64,000 bases of DNA from Geomonas subterranea (GCF_019063845.1 NZ_CP077683.1:2782501-2846500), one strand, 5' to 3'. Positions 44,188 to 52,379 are shown, counted from the stretch's first letter. Program-made: numbers and translations. Notes: a model not told the origin generated them from the letters alone.

Positions 44188-45201
44188 TTATCCGGTCTCC
44201 GACCGGAATCTCGCCCGGTACTGACCGGGGGTGATCCCGAAGCGGCGGGCAAAGGTCAGCCTTAGGTGTTCGCCGGACTGGAAGCCGCACTCCCGGGCGA
44301 CGGCTTCCACTGACTGGCTGGTTTCCTCAAGGAGCTTGACTGCCGCTTCAAGCCTTATCTGTTCGATGAAGCGGGCCGGCGTGGTGCCGACCTCGCGTTT
44401 GAAGATGCGGGCGAAGTTGCGCAGGCTCATGGCCGCGTGGGCGGCCAGGGTCTCGTTGTCCAGGTCGCGCCGATAGTTCTCCTGCATCCACTGCAGCGTG
44501 GGAGCCAAGGAACCGCCTTCGCGGAACTGGGCCAGGAGCGGGGTGCTGAACTGGGACTGCCCTCCCGGCCGCTTGAAATAGAGCACCATCAGTCGGGCCA
44601 CGTCGAGGGCCAGGCTCTTGCCGTGATCCTCCTCGACGAGAGCCAGCGCCAGGTCTATGCCCGCGGTTATCCCTGCTGAGGTGTAGACGGAGCCGTCCTT
44701 GGCATGGATGGCGTCCTCATCGACCTCGATCTGCGGGTGGCGGCGCCGCAGCTGTTCCGCCCTGCTCCAGTGGGTCGTGGCACGCCTGCCGTCCAAAAGT
44801 CCCGCCCGAGCCAGGATGAAGGCCCCCGTGCAGATGGAGCCGACCCGCCGCACCACTGGCGCCATCTGCCTAACCCAGTCGACCAGTTCCTCCGGCGCCT
44901 GCTCCGCCGCCGGGCCTCCCGGCACCAGGAGGGTATCGATGCCGCTGCAATCGCCCCAGGCCCGGTCGGAGAGAAGCCGGATGCCGGAGGAGGTGACGAT
45001 GATGCCGTCCCCGGTCTTGGCGGCTATCTCGATGCGGTAGAGCGGTTCCGCCGCGCCACTTTCGCACTGGATATGGTTGGCAAGGGCGAAGACGTCCAAC
45101 GGGCCGGTGACGTCGATTACCTCGGCCCCCTCGTAGGCGACCATGGTAATCAGGCGCAGAGTTGCGTGTTCTACAGGCGTACACGTGCTGAAACGTTTCA
45201 T
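44188..45201 (-). CDS. GlxA-type AraC regulator with DJ-1/PfpI domain
   Basis: 337 residues from the ATG at 45201; a longer frame to 45390 lacks family similarity. An N-terminal DJ-1/PfpI domain (about 15-185; EVIDVTGPLDVFALAN, SGIDTLLVPGG, VGSICTGAFILARAG) and a C-terminal AraC HTH pair (about 230-330; MSLRNFARIFKREVGTTPARF and VARECGFQSGEHLRLTFARRFG). GlxA-type proteins sense small molecules through the PfpI domain and activate a neighbouring operon. Here the downstream DJ-1 gene is the evident target. Confidence 0.9.
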   Translation of the reverse strand: MKRFSTCTPVEHATLRLITMVAYEGAEVIDVTGPLDVFALANHIQCESGAAEPLYRIEIAAKTGDGIIVTSSGIRLLSDRAWGDCSGIDTLLVPGGPAAEQAPEELVDWVRQMAPVVRRVGSICTGAFILARAGLLDGRRATTHWSRAEQLRRRHPQIEVDEDAIHAKDGSVYTSAGITAGIDLALALVEEDHGKSLALDVARLMVLYFKRPGGQSQFSTPLLAQFREGGSLAPTLQWMQENYRRDLDNETLAAHAAMSLRNFARIFKREVGTTPARFIEQIRLEAAVKLLEETSQSVEAVARECGFQSGEHLRLTFARRFGITPGQYRARFRSETG

Positions 45202-45452
45202 GCCGCCCACATTAAACGAACGCCGTGTCTGGCACAATGACAAATAACACGACTTTTCGGCCAGCGATGTGGAGTTCCTTTCGGCGGGGGAGATGGGATA
45301 AAAGCACATTGTGACATCTTCGAGTCCCCTGAATGGAGGCGTCGGGGCGTCGGTGCCAGGTCTTGAAATATAAGGCAGTACTGCTACCATTCCCCACCAT
45401 GGCGCACGCGCACCTTTCCGATACTAAACTACGGTGTACAAGGAGGCTGCAA
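45202..45452. other. Divergent promoter region, GlxA and a hypothetical gene
   Basis: About 250 bases. No clear inverted repeat beyond short ones; nothing else seen. Confidence 0.3.
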
Positions 45453-45899
45453 ATGGGTGTTCAGGCGGTAAACACGTGGCTGACCATTGAACCTGGCGCT
45501 GATCCTGGCAAAGCGGTCCTGACGGTGGGCTATGATCTGGCGATAACTGAGAATGCCTATAAAAGCGACTGGCTAGTCCGTGTGGATGTAATGGGATATG
45601 ACGCAGCTGGAGATGAGGAAGGGACGAAGGCGCCGGACATATTGTACACGTTCCAGTTCCCAGGAATCCTGAACGGCTACCTTTTCAAGGCGGATGGCCC
45701 TACCCGGAAGGAACGGAAGAGTCACACGGTGGAGCTCGCCTACCAGGCGTTAAACGAGGATCCAGGTGTCACCAGGAAAGTCGTCATGTTCCCTGGAGGC
45801 AAAAAGATCACCGTTGCCATTCCGCACACCGATGAAATAAGTTGCAGGATTTCCACTTCGAACTTTGCCTGGACCAACCAGGTGGTGCTGCGAATCTGA
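45453..45899 (+). CDS. Hypothetical protein, beta-rich
   Basis: 148 residues from the ATG at 45453, preceded by AAGGAGGCTGCAA; the longer frame from 45333 has no site. No signal peptide or membrane helix. Strand-rich sequence (VQAVNTWLTIEPG, AVLTVGYDLAIT, WLVRVDVMGYDA, ISTSNFAWTNQVVLRI) suggests a beta-sandwich. No family recognised. A family A repeat begins 5 bases after the stop. Confidence 0.6.
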   Translation: MGVQAVNTWLTIEPGADPGKAVLTVGYDLAITENAYKSDWLVRVDVMGYDAAGDEEGTKAPDILYTFQFPGILNGYLFKADGPTRKERKSHTVELAYQALNEDPGVTRKVVMFPGGKKITVAIPHTDEISCRISTSNFAWTNQVVLRI

Positions 45900-45903
45900 A
45901 AGA

Positions 45904-45946
45904 AAAACCATTGGCCACGGAGAAAATCTGAGGAAATCTGAGAGAG
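45904..45946 (+). repeat. Dispersed repeat, family A, single arm
   Basis: Core ACCATTGGCCACGGAGAA then AATCTGAGGAAATCTGAGA, directly after the stop of the hypothetical gene. Confidence 0.85.
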
Positions 45947-46015
45947 GCGAAAAGCCAAACCCACGACTTCGGGGGGGTAAAGCCCGACATCCGAGACTCC
46001 GGCGGTCACGTTGTG

Positions 46016-47296
46016 CTAACGGCCGCTGTAAAAGAGCGGGACGCTCGCACCGAGGCCGTGGACGACGCTGGTGAAGGCGTTGCGGTTCTCCAGCTTGTCG
46101 TGGCCGAAACGCTCTTCGAAGAGGCGCCGGATCATCGGTATCCGCGACGTGCCACCGGTGAGGAACACGGTGTCGATCTGATCGCGCCCGACTCCCGACC
46201 TGCTGATCACTTCGTCTATGCAGTTGGAGATCCGGCCCAAGTTTTCCCGGTTGATCGCTTCGAACTCCTCTCTCGTGATCCCTTCCTCTAGAACCAGACC
46301 GCGCTCCTTGAAGCTGATTTGCGTAGCGTCCTGCTGCGACAGCTCGCATTTCGCCTTCTCGATGCACTGGAACAGGAAGAACCCGTAGTTGTCGCTGATG
46401 AGATGCTCCAGGTTTTCCAGGGCCTGCCTGTCCGTGGCGGCGTTCTTGATGAGCCTGATCTGCTCCCTCGTCTTTCTCGCCCGCAGGAGCGGGATCCTGT
46501 GCCACTGGCACAGCGTGTAAATGATGCTGTGCGGGATGTCGAACAGCTCGTTCTTCCCCATCCCCTTGTATTTCACGCCGCGGCCGAAATACTTGGCCAC
46601 CTTCTCCCACATGATCTGCGAATCGAACTTATCGCCGGCCGTATAGACGCCTCCGATGGAGAGGACGTCGGCACGCCGGTCGGCCCGGGCAAAGTCTCCC
46701 CCCTTCACCCGGATAACGGTGAAGTCGGAGGTTCCGCCGCCGAAGTCGCCGATGAAGACCAGCTTTTCAGCTCCGGCGGGAAGGGTCTCTTCGTAGGCGA
46801 GGGCGGCGGCTATGGGCTCGAACTGGAAATGGATGTGGCGAAAGCCGGCCTTGCGCGCCGCCTTCTCCAACCGCTGCTGCGCCAGGGCGTCCTTTTCCGG
46901 GTCTTCGGAGAAAACGACCGGGCGGCCCAGGACAACGCTGTCCACGGGAGCGCCGACGTACGCTTCCCCCTTGGCCTTGATCCTCCTCAAGATGATGGCG
47001 ACCAGGTCCTCGATGCCGTACTTCTTGCCGAACACCTCCGTCCCCTCGAAGCTGCGGTTGGGGAGGAAGGTCTTTATGGACTGCATGAAACGCCCGGCAG
47101 CCCCCTCGTTGACGTAATGGCTGATTGCCTCCTGGCCGGCGAAGATCTCGTCGTCTTCGTTGAAGTAGAGGACCGAGCGCATCAGCGAGCGGTTGGCGCT
47201 TGATTCGTCGATGTCGACGACTTCGACCTTGCCGTCGCGGTAGATGGAAAGGGCGGAATTGGTGGTGCCAAAATCGATGCCGAAAACTACCTTCAT
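46016..47296 (-). CDS. Hsp70-family ATPase (YegD-like, lacks substrate-binding domain)
   Basis: 426 residues from the ATG at 47296 (GGAGTCTGC upstream). The Hsp70/actin fold is complete: phosphate-1 VFGIDFGTTNSALS, phosphate-2 IGDFGGGTSDFTVIRV and adenosine VFLTGGTSRIPMIRRLF. It ends after the ATPase domain, so the peptide-binding domain and lid of DnaK are missing, as in YegD. Such proteins are proposed chaperone-like or assembly factors; no dnaJ or grpE lies nearby. The hairpin in its leader could control it. Confidence 0.88.
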   Translation of the reverse strand: MKVVFGIDFGTTNSALSIYRDGKVEVVDIDESSANRSLMRSVLYFNEDDEIFAGQEAISHYVNEGAAGRFMQSIKTFLPNRSFEGTEVFGKKYGIEDLVAIILRRIKAKGEAYVGAPVDSVVLGRPVVFSEDPEKDALAQQRLEKAARKAGFRHIHFQFEPIAAALAYEETLPAGAEKLVFIGDFGGGTSDFTVIRVKGGDFARADRRADVLSIGGVYTAGDKFDSQIMWEKVAKYFGRGVKYKGMGKNELFDIPHSIIYTLCQWHRIPLLRARKTREQIRLIKNAATDRQALENLEHLISDNYGFFLFQCIEKAKCELSQQDATQISFKERGLVLEEGITREEFEAINRENLGRISNCIDEVISRSGVGRDQIDTVFLTGGTSRIPMIRRLFEERFGHDKLENRNAFTSVVHGLGASVPLFYSGR

Positions 47297-47314
47297 GCAG
47301 ACTCCAAAAAGCAA

Positions 47315-47339
47315 GGGCGGGTCCCTTGGGAACCCGCCC
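47315..47339 (-). promoter_or_regulatory. Hairpin in the leader of the Hsp70-like gene
   Basis: GGGCGGGT(TCCC) and (GGGA)CCCGCCC form a strong stem on the minus strand, followed by TTGCTTTTTGG and then the Shine-Dalgarno GGAG. It is terminator-like and sits 19 bases before the start codon, which suits attenuation. Confidence 0.55.
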
Positions 47340-47402
47340 GGAGAAATAATATAGGTGAATGTTGTAGCAGAAAGGCGCGGGCGGTGGCAAGTTGTAAACA
47401 CC

Positions 47403-47445
47403 AAAACCGTTGGCCACGGAGAAAATCTGAGGACATCTGAGAGAT
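47403..47445 (+). repeat. Dispersed repeat, family A, single arm
   Basis: Core ACCGTTGGCCACGGAGAA then AATCTGAGGACATCTGAGA, between the Hsp70-like gene and the DUF2442 gene. Confidence 0.85.
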
Positions 47446-47472
47446 GCAAAAAGAGAGTTCAGCGGGAGGAAA

Positions 47473-47727
47473 TCAGTTCGATTCGATCGCTGGCGTGACG
47501 GGTATGCCTTCCAGGTAGAGGGTGTCGGCACTTAGGTCGGCATCGTTGTCCCACGCCACGAAGTAGCCGCCGTTACGGGCGGTCTTGAAGATAGCGACAT
47601 CTTCCAGCTCCCTGAACGCTTCACTTTGCAGCAACGGTCTTACATCATATTTACGCACTTCTCCGTTGGTAAAGCAGACATCAAGTGTCCAGTCTTCGTT
47701 TGTGCTGATCCAGTTAATCCTTCTCAT
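47473..47727 (-). CDS. DUF2442 protein
   Basis: 84 residues. The DUF2442 pattern is visible: WTLDVCFTNGEVRKYDVRPLL, FRELEDVAIFKTARNGGYFVAWDNDADLSADTLYL. Its ATG directly abuts the stop of the DUF4160 gene, so the two are cotranscribed and coupled. DUF4160/DUF2442 pairs recur in plasmids and chromosomes and are often listed as toxin-antitoxin-like modules; no activity is known for this pair. Confidence 0.88.
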   Translation of the reverse strand: MRRINWISTNEDWTLDVCFTNGEVRKYDVRPLLQSEAFRELEDVAIFKTARNGGYFVAWDNDADLSADTLYLEGIPVTPAIESN

Positions 47728-47997
47728 TCACTCAAGTCCTTTTACCTTAAAGACAGTTTCACCTTCTACAGCTAATCGCCAGTCGGCCAGCAGCTCGTCT
47801 TTGTGAATTTCCATCCAAGCTTCCACGAGCTTTCGCTTTGCGGGAGGAAGCGAGCCATCAAGGATGCTGCCATCCTCAATAGCAAAAACAGCAACGTCCC
47901 CTTGGTATTCAGCGTGAAGATGGGGAAGGTGGTGCTGCTGATAGTCCCTGTAGAACATTCTGATGATAATCCCGAAGAACATAGAAATTGTCGGCAT
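47728..47997 (-). CDS. DUF4160 protein
   Basis: 89 residues; ATG preceded by GGAGGTTGGACGG. The family's hallmark is FYRDYQQHHLPHLHAEYQGD (His-rich) followed by AVFAIEDGSIL and the helical C-terminus KLVEAWMEIHKDELLADWRLA. Conserved His residues suggest a metal or catalytic site. It is the first gene of the two-gene unit with DUF2442. Confidence 0.88.
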   Translation of the reverse strand: MPTISMFFGIIIRMFYRDYQQHHLPHLHAEYQGDVAVFAIEDGSILDGSLPPAKRKLVEAWMEIHKDELLADWRLAVEGETVFKVKGLE

Positions 47998-48251
47998 CCG
48001 TCCAACCTCCTGCCCCTAGGGATACATGCTGCCGATCACCAGACAGCCCAAAAGTAACCCATCTTGTTGAACTTTGCAAGGTCACCCCGAAATAGTTTCC
48101 TCAAGGAAGTAGGGCAAGGAACCGTACTTGCTAATGTATCAGTGGCGTGGCAACCTTCCCTTCGTGCCCTGATCCCTTGGGCAATGGTATCAGCAAAGGA
48201 ATCACCCTTGACAGGCGGGCAGCAACACCACCGGCAAATGAGGGAAATAAG

Positions 48252-48923
48252 ATGCTAGAGCTGAGGATTGGAAGTTCGGGGGCGGAAGTTATCCAGTTGC
48301 AGAATCTTCTTAACCGACATCTGCCCCACTTCCAGGTGCTTAAACCAGACGGCATATTCGGCCCCAGAACAGAAGCTGCCGTCCGGCAATTCCAATCATT
48401 TGCTGGAATCTCAGTAGACGGGACCGTTGGGATTAAGACTTGGCGGGCTCTGGATCATGGAGTAACCACTACATCTGATGTAAGTCCCGTACCTTTTCAT
48501 GATGCCATCTGGCTGAAAATAGCTGCTGCTGAAGTCGGACAACGAGAGTTTCCTGGCTCACCAGCTAACCCAAGAATAATAATGTACCACGGTGCGACAT
48601 CTCTCCGAGCAACAAGTGATGAGGTGGCGTGGTGTTCCGCCTTTGTCAACTGGTGCCTGAAACAGGCCGGCATAGCGGGCACCAACTCGGCGGCCGCAAC
48701 AAGCTGGCTGCACTGGGGGCAGATGACATGCCCAAGACCAGGTGCTATTACGGTTGTCAGAAAAAACACGGGCCAGAACCACGTTTCCTTCTATATCTCC
48801 GAGACGAAAGACTATTACAAGTTGCTGGGTGGAAACCAGGCGGAACAAGTTAGAATCTCGAATTACTACAAGTCACATTGGCTTGCGCAGGGGCACCGAT
48901 GGCCAAAGCTCCCGCATCTCTAG
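48252..48923 (+). CDS. Peptidoglycan-binding TIGR02594 amidase-like protein
   Basis: 223 residues from the ATG at 48252, preceded by GAGGGA. An N-terminal PG_binding_1 domain (about 8-70: GAEVIQLQNLLNRHL, DGIFGPRTEAAVRQFQ, VDGTVGIKTW) is joined to a TIGR02594 domain (about 85-220) with the Cys of DEVAWCSAFVNWCL, the His of QNHVSFYI and the Asn of LLGGNQAEQV. It is a second, cell-wall-targeted version of the protein at 35836. No signal peptide. The downstream exported protein starts 10 bases after its stop. Confidence 0.85.
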   Translation: MLELRIGSSGAEVIQLQNLLNRHLPHFQVLKPDGIFGPRTEAAVRQFQSFAGISVDGTVGIKTWRALDHGVTTTSDVSPVPFHDAIWLKIAAAEVGQREFPGSPANPRIIMYHGATSLRATSDEVAWCSAFVNWCLKQAGIAGTNSAAATSWLHWGQMTCPRPGAITVVRKNTGQNHVSFYISETKDYYKLLGGNQAEQVRISNYYKSHWLAQGHRWPKLPHL

Positions 48924-48932
48924 GAGGTACCC

Positions 48933-49367
48933 ATGCTTGGACGCGTAATAATCATCGCCTATTTTATTGCGTTTGCTCTTGTGACCAGTGCAGAGGCAAC
49001 CAGCGATGCGCAGCTTTTCTGGAACAGATTCAGGCAGGCAGTATTAAGCGGAGACAGTGCCAGCGTGGCAACAATGACGAAGTTGCCGTTATGGGTGCGC
49101 GGGCCGGATGACAATGATCCTGTAATGTACTATGGCGGACAAGACTTAGACAGAGTTTTGAGGCGGCTTCTCAATCAGGAAGTGTCCATATTGCAGGCAG
49201 GGAAAATCACGACCCGTAGCATGCGAGAAGTGATAAAGGAAAAGACCACTTTAAGTCCTAAGGACCTGCAGGTGCCAAATAGCCTATCAGTTGAGCTTTT
49301 ATATTTTGAAAAAGTAGCTGGAAAATGGTTCTTAACCCGCGGGTACCTAGAAGATGGCTCATACTGA
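48933..49367 (+). CDS. Exported partner of the amidase-like protein
   Basis: 144 residues; ATG preceded by AGGAGGTACCC, 10 bases after the amidase-like gene. Signal peptide MLGRVIIIAYFIAFALVTSAEA; mature part DAQLFWNRFRQAVLSGDSAS, SMTKLPLWVRGP-type and WFLTRGYLEDGSY resembles NTF2-like periplasmic proteins (FW-x-x-FR-x-A-x-x-GD). The pairing of a peptidoglycan hydrolase without signal peptide and a periplasmic small protein fits effector-immunity logic, which is inference. Confidence 0.6.
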   Translation: MLGRVIIIAYFIAFALVTSAEATSDAQLFWNRFRQAVLSGDSASVATMTKLPLWVRGPDDNDPVMYYGGQDLDRVLRRLLNQEVSILQAGKITTRSMREVIKEKTTLSPKDLQVPNSLSVELLYFEKVAGKWFLTRGYLEDGSY

Positions 49368-49540
49368 AGTTCCCTCGGTGTCACCAGGATCGAATGCGGT
49401 ACTGAAGCCTTTAGAACCAATGGCAGCCGAACTGTTTTCAGATCTTCACGTTCTGCTCGGCACATCATTCTGAAGAAGCTGACCGCCCAAATCTTGCGCG
49501 TACATTGCATGTGGTGCAACGGGTAACACGAGAAAATGAA

Positions 49541-49570
49541 AAGGGCGTAGCCTTTATCGGCTACGCCCTT
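49541..49570 (+). terminator. Terminator hairpin, near-copy of 52341-52370
   Basis: AAGGGCGTAGCC, loop TTTATC, GGCTACGCCCTT, then TGATTTCTTTTGGA. The second copy differs at one stem base pair and in the loop and lies exactly 2800 bases away. Confidence 0.8.
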
Positions 49571-49601
49571 TGATTTCTTTTGGATAGATACAGCACTAGA
49601 G

Positions 49602-49838
49602 TTGATCGGCGATGATACGGGCTACATCTTTCCCTCCGAAGGGAAGACCCCCCATATCTCCCCTACCGTTCTCTCACGGGCAATCAACCGCAGCTACGAG
49701 GAGGGTGGAACCAGGAACGCGGGCAAGGAGGCCTTCAACGACAGCAAGAAACCGTACTTCGTCATGAAGCCGTGGTCTCCCCAGGACCTGCGCCGCACCG
49801 CCCGCACCAACATGGCCCGGGTTGGGGTGCGCCTACGT
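49602..49838 (+). pseudogene. 3' fragment of a tyrosine integrase
   Basis: The frame reads IGDDTGYIFPSEGKTPHIS, SRAINRSYEEG and PWSPQDLRRTARTNMARVGV. The last piece is the HxLRRT-like box II of phage-type integrases. It stops where the XRE gene's 3' end begins and lacks the catalytic Tyr and all of the N-terminus, so it is a stump. Confidence 0.75.
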
Positions 49839-49849
49839 CATCAGGGAGT

Positions 49850-50098
49850 CTATTCTGCTTCCCACCTCTCCCTCAACTCGTCAAGGGTGGGTGGAGGTCC
49901 AGCCTTGCGAACTCGCAGTTCAAGCCCCAGGTAGTCGAGTACCCGTATCACCTTTCTGATCCCGATCTCTTGCACTATGCCGGCCTCAAGCTGGCTGATG
50001 GTGGCCCGGCTCATGCCGAGTTCACGTGCGATCTGCTCTTGCGTGAGCTTCCGGAGTTTGCGGACTCTGCGTATTTCGTGGCCAAGTTCGAATAACAT
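49850..50098 (-). CDS. XRE-family HTH regulator (HipB-like)
   Basis: About 82 residues from the ATG at 50098 (a start at 50134 is possible). The Cro/CI HTH is clear: LTQEQIARELGMSRATISQLEAG, followed by IGIRKVIRVLDYLGLELRV, typical of HipB antitoxins. No HipA is adjacent; the gene faces an AAA-DUF4143 ATPase gene instead. Three CATATGAAA repeats lie in the gap between the two genes and may be its operator. Confidence 0.75.
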   Translation of the reverse strand: MLFELGHEIRRVRKLRKLTQEQIARELGMSRATISQLEAGIVQEIGIRKVIRVLDYLGLELRVRKAGPPPTLDELRERWEAE

Positions 50099-50149
50099 GC
50101 CGTGCACTGTATTTGATACATAACTGAACTGCAACTGCGAAATGAATTA

Positions 50150-50214
50150 CATATGAAACACTGCAGGGCATAAAGTCATATGAAATAGTGCTGAACAACC
50201 CATATGAAATGCTG
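50150..50214. promoter_or_regulatory. Three direct repeats CATATGAAAY
   Basis: CATATGAAACACTG at 50150, CATATGAAATAGTG at 50177 and CATATGAAATGCTG at 50201, spaced 27 and 24 bases. They lie upstream of both the XRE gene and the ATPase gene. Confidence 0.6.
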
Positions 50215-50455
50215 TCGGAAAAAACCTGTTTGCCTTGATCAGTGGAGCGGCGGAATCTTGCAGTGGGCGACGAACGAAATCCCGGCGGAAGGCTCGGGCG
50301 GGATCGGGGTGGGAGCAAAAACGTGGCGGCCCCCTGGCTTTTTGGGACCGGCCGCGAGACGGATTAAGGCTGTCGGTTTTTTCAGTTTCAAGCTTGCTTA
50401 TGCAAAATAAGTAAAGTATATATTATTTAAACCAACAAAATAAGGAGAAACACGC

Positions 50456-51910
50456 TTGATAGCATCCAGTGCGGAGCTTATCGCCGTCCTACGGCAATAC
50501 AATCCTTGGTGGTCGGGGGGGCGGTTTCAGGATTTGCCAACCTGGCGTAGAGCTGCATTCCGAGAAGTCAATGACTGGCTCAAAGACCCACCGGCGGGAC
50601 GAGCGTTGCTTCTTTCCGGAGCACGTCAAATAGGCAAGACCACCCTGCTCCTTCAAGCCATCGACGTTTTGCTCGACCAGGGGGTGCCACCTACCAACAT
50701 TCTCTACGCAACCTTCGATCACCCACTGCTTAAGCTGATCGGCCTGGACGGGTTGTTACGTCTATGGCGTGAATTCGAGCCGGCTCGCGAAGGTGTCGAG
50801 TACCTGTTCCTGGATGAGATCCAGGCCACAAAGGACTGGCAGGTCTGGCTGAAGCATCAGGTGGATTTCGAGAAGAGGCGCCGGATAGCGGTTACAGGTT
50901 CGGCGACTCCCCTAGAGACCGAAGGACTGGAGTCGGGAGTCGGGCGCTGGCATACGATCAGGCTCGCCACCCTTTCCTTTTATGAATACCTTCAGATTCG
51001 TAACGATCCGGTGCCCCAGCTCCCTGCGGTCTCCACCTTCGTCGATCTCTTTGAAAAGAGCCCAAGCTGGTTTGCCCGCATAGGCGAAGATTCGAGACCG
51101 TTGACTGCCCTCTTCTACGAGTACCTGCTTCGCGGCGGCTTCCCCCAGAGCGCACTGGTCAAGAGCATTCCGATGGCTCAGAAGCTTCTGCGCGAAGACA
51201 TCGTGGACAAAGTTCTGAAGCGTGACATGACCGCCCTTTTCGGTGTACGCAGGGTGCTGGAACTTGAGCAAACTTTCCTGTACCTGTGCCTGCACGACGG
51301 CGGACTCCTCGACATGCAGACGCTCTGCAAGAACCTGGAGGTTAAGAAGCCGACCGCGGTTAACTTCATCAACCTGTTGGAAGCCACGCACCTTATCTAT
51401 CGCCTGCTGCCCTTCGGATACGGGAAGGAGATCTTGAGGGCAAAGGCCAAGGTGTACCTTGCTGACGCCGCTATTGCCCCAGGCGTACTGCTGAAAGGAA
51501 AAGGGTTGGTCGAGGATGCAGACGAGTTAGGAAAGGCGGTGGAAACCGCTTTCTTTAAGCACGTCTTTACCCGGTACTACCAGAGAAGCATCTCGTTTTC
51601 CTACTGGCGCGGAGGAAAGAAGGACCAAGAGGTCGACATCATCGCCGATGTGGGCGGGCGCCTTATACCTTTCGAGGTGAAGTACAAAGGCAGCAACGTG
51701 GGGAGCGGAGAGCTTAAGGGAGTGGTCGAGTTTTGCAGGGAGCACAAGGTACGTCGTGCCTATGTGATTACCAAGGATGCTGCCGACTTCGGGGTGCTGA
51801 GGCTTGCGGGAGGCGAGATCGAGGTGCTGAAGATCCCTGCCCATCTGGCATGTTACTGGCTAGGCAGGTCCGAGCTAGAAGCGACTGAACTGCAGGAGAT
51901 AGATGCGTGA
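50456..51910 (+). CDS. AAA ATPase with DUF4143 domain
   Basis: 484 residues from a TTG preceded by AAGGAGAAACACGC. The N-terminal AAA_14 domain has Walker A GARQIGKTTLL near residue 54 and Walker B YLFLDEIQA near 120. The C-terminal DUF4143 domain contains SYWRGGKKDQEVDIIAD and PFEVKYKGSN, which resembles a PD-(D/E)XK-like nuclease core. Proteins of this class are widespread in mobile DNA; the role is unknown. The TraK-like pseudogene starts within its last codons. Confidence 0.88.
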   Translation: MIASSAELIAVLRQYNPWWSGGRFQDLPTWRRAAFREVNDWLKDPPAGRALLLSGARQIGKTTLLLQAIDVLLDQGVPPTNILYATFDHPLLKLIGLDGLLRLWREFEPAREGVEYLFLDEIQATKDWQVWLKHQVDFEKRRRIAVTGSATPLETEGLESGVGRWHTIRLATLSFYEYLQIRNDPVPQLPAVSTFVDLFEKSPSWFARIGEDSRPLTALFYEYLLRGGFPQSALVKSIPMAQKLLREDIVDKVLKRDMTALFGVRRVLELEQTFLYLCLHDGGLLDMQTLCKNLEVKKPTAVNFINLLEATHLIYRLLPFGYGKEILRAKAKVYLADAAIAPGVLLKGKGLVEDADELGKAVETAFFKHVFTRYYQRSISFSYWRGGKKDQEVDIIADVGGRLIPFEVKYKGSNVGSGELKGVVEFCREHKVRRAYVITKDAADFGVLRLAGGEIEVLKIPAHLACYWLGRSELEATELQEIDA

Positions 51911-52217
51911 CAAAACACTCGGCGCAGAATTCTAAACCCGCGCGATCTACAAGGCCAAGGCGCCCTACCCGCCCCCGGCCTGCCCCACAGCAACGAGAAC
52001 GAAAACCGGGCTGTGTTTCTGGCCTTGCGCCCGGAGATCAAGCAGGCGCTCGACGATGGGTGGCCTATTTTCAATCATCTGGAAGACACTGCACGAGGAG
52101 GGGACGGTGACCTTCGGTTACGACTCGTTCCGGCGCTACACGAAGCATTTGATCCTGACGCCGCCCAGCCAAAATCCGAAACATCTGGAACAACCGCTGG
52201 CCCGACCAGGATGGTAA
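51907..52217 (+). pseudogene. Frameshifted TraK-family gene
   Basis: A first part reads NENENRAVFLALRPEIKQAL, then DDGWPIF; the frame then shifts near 52070 and continues IIWKTLHEEGTVTF, GYDSFRRYTKHLI to a TAA at 52215. Together these match the small TraK-family proteins of conjugative elements. One frameshift destroys it unless the base call is wrong. Confidence 0.7.
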
Positions 52218-52340
52218 GATCCAAAACTGAAACACCCCCAATAAGCGGCTTTACCTTCAACCTAAAAAAGAAGATCTGATCCGACGGTCTACCGCCAAAC
52301 TGGATACAAAAACGGATACACGAGGGCAAAATCAACGAAA
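52218..52340. other. Spacer before the duplicated hairpin
   Basis: About 120 bases with no gene. The plus strand carries ACTGGATACAAAAACGGATAC with its own repeat GGATACA..GGATACA. Confidence 0.3.
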
Positions 52341-52370
52341 AAGGGCTTAGCCGTGATTGGCTAAGCCCTT
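52341..52370 (+). terminator. Terminator hairpin, near-copy of 49541-49570
   Basis: AAGGGCTTAGCC, loop GTGATT, GGCTAAGCCCTT, then TGATTTTCTTTGGA, directly before the left attachment repeat of the integrated element. Confidence 0.8.
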
Positions 52371-52379
52371 TGATTTTCT

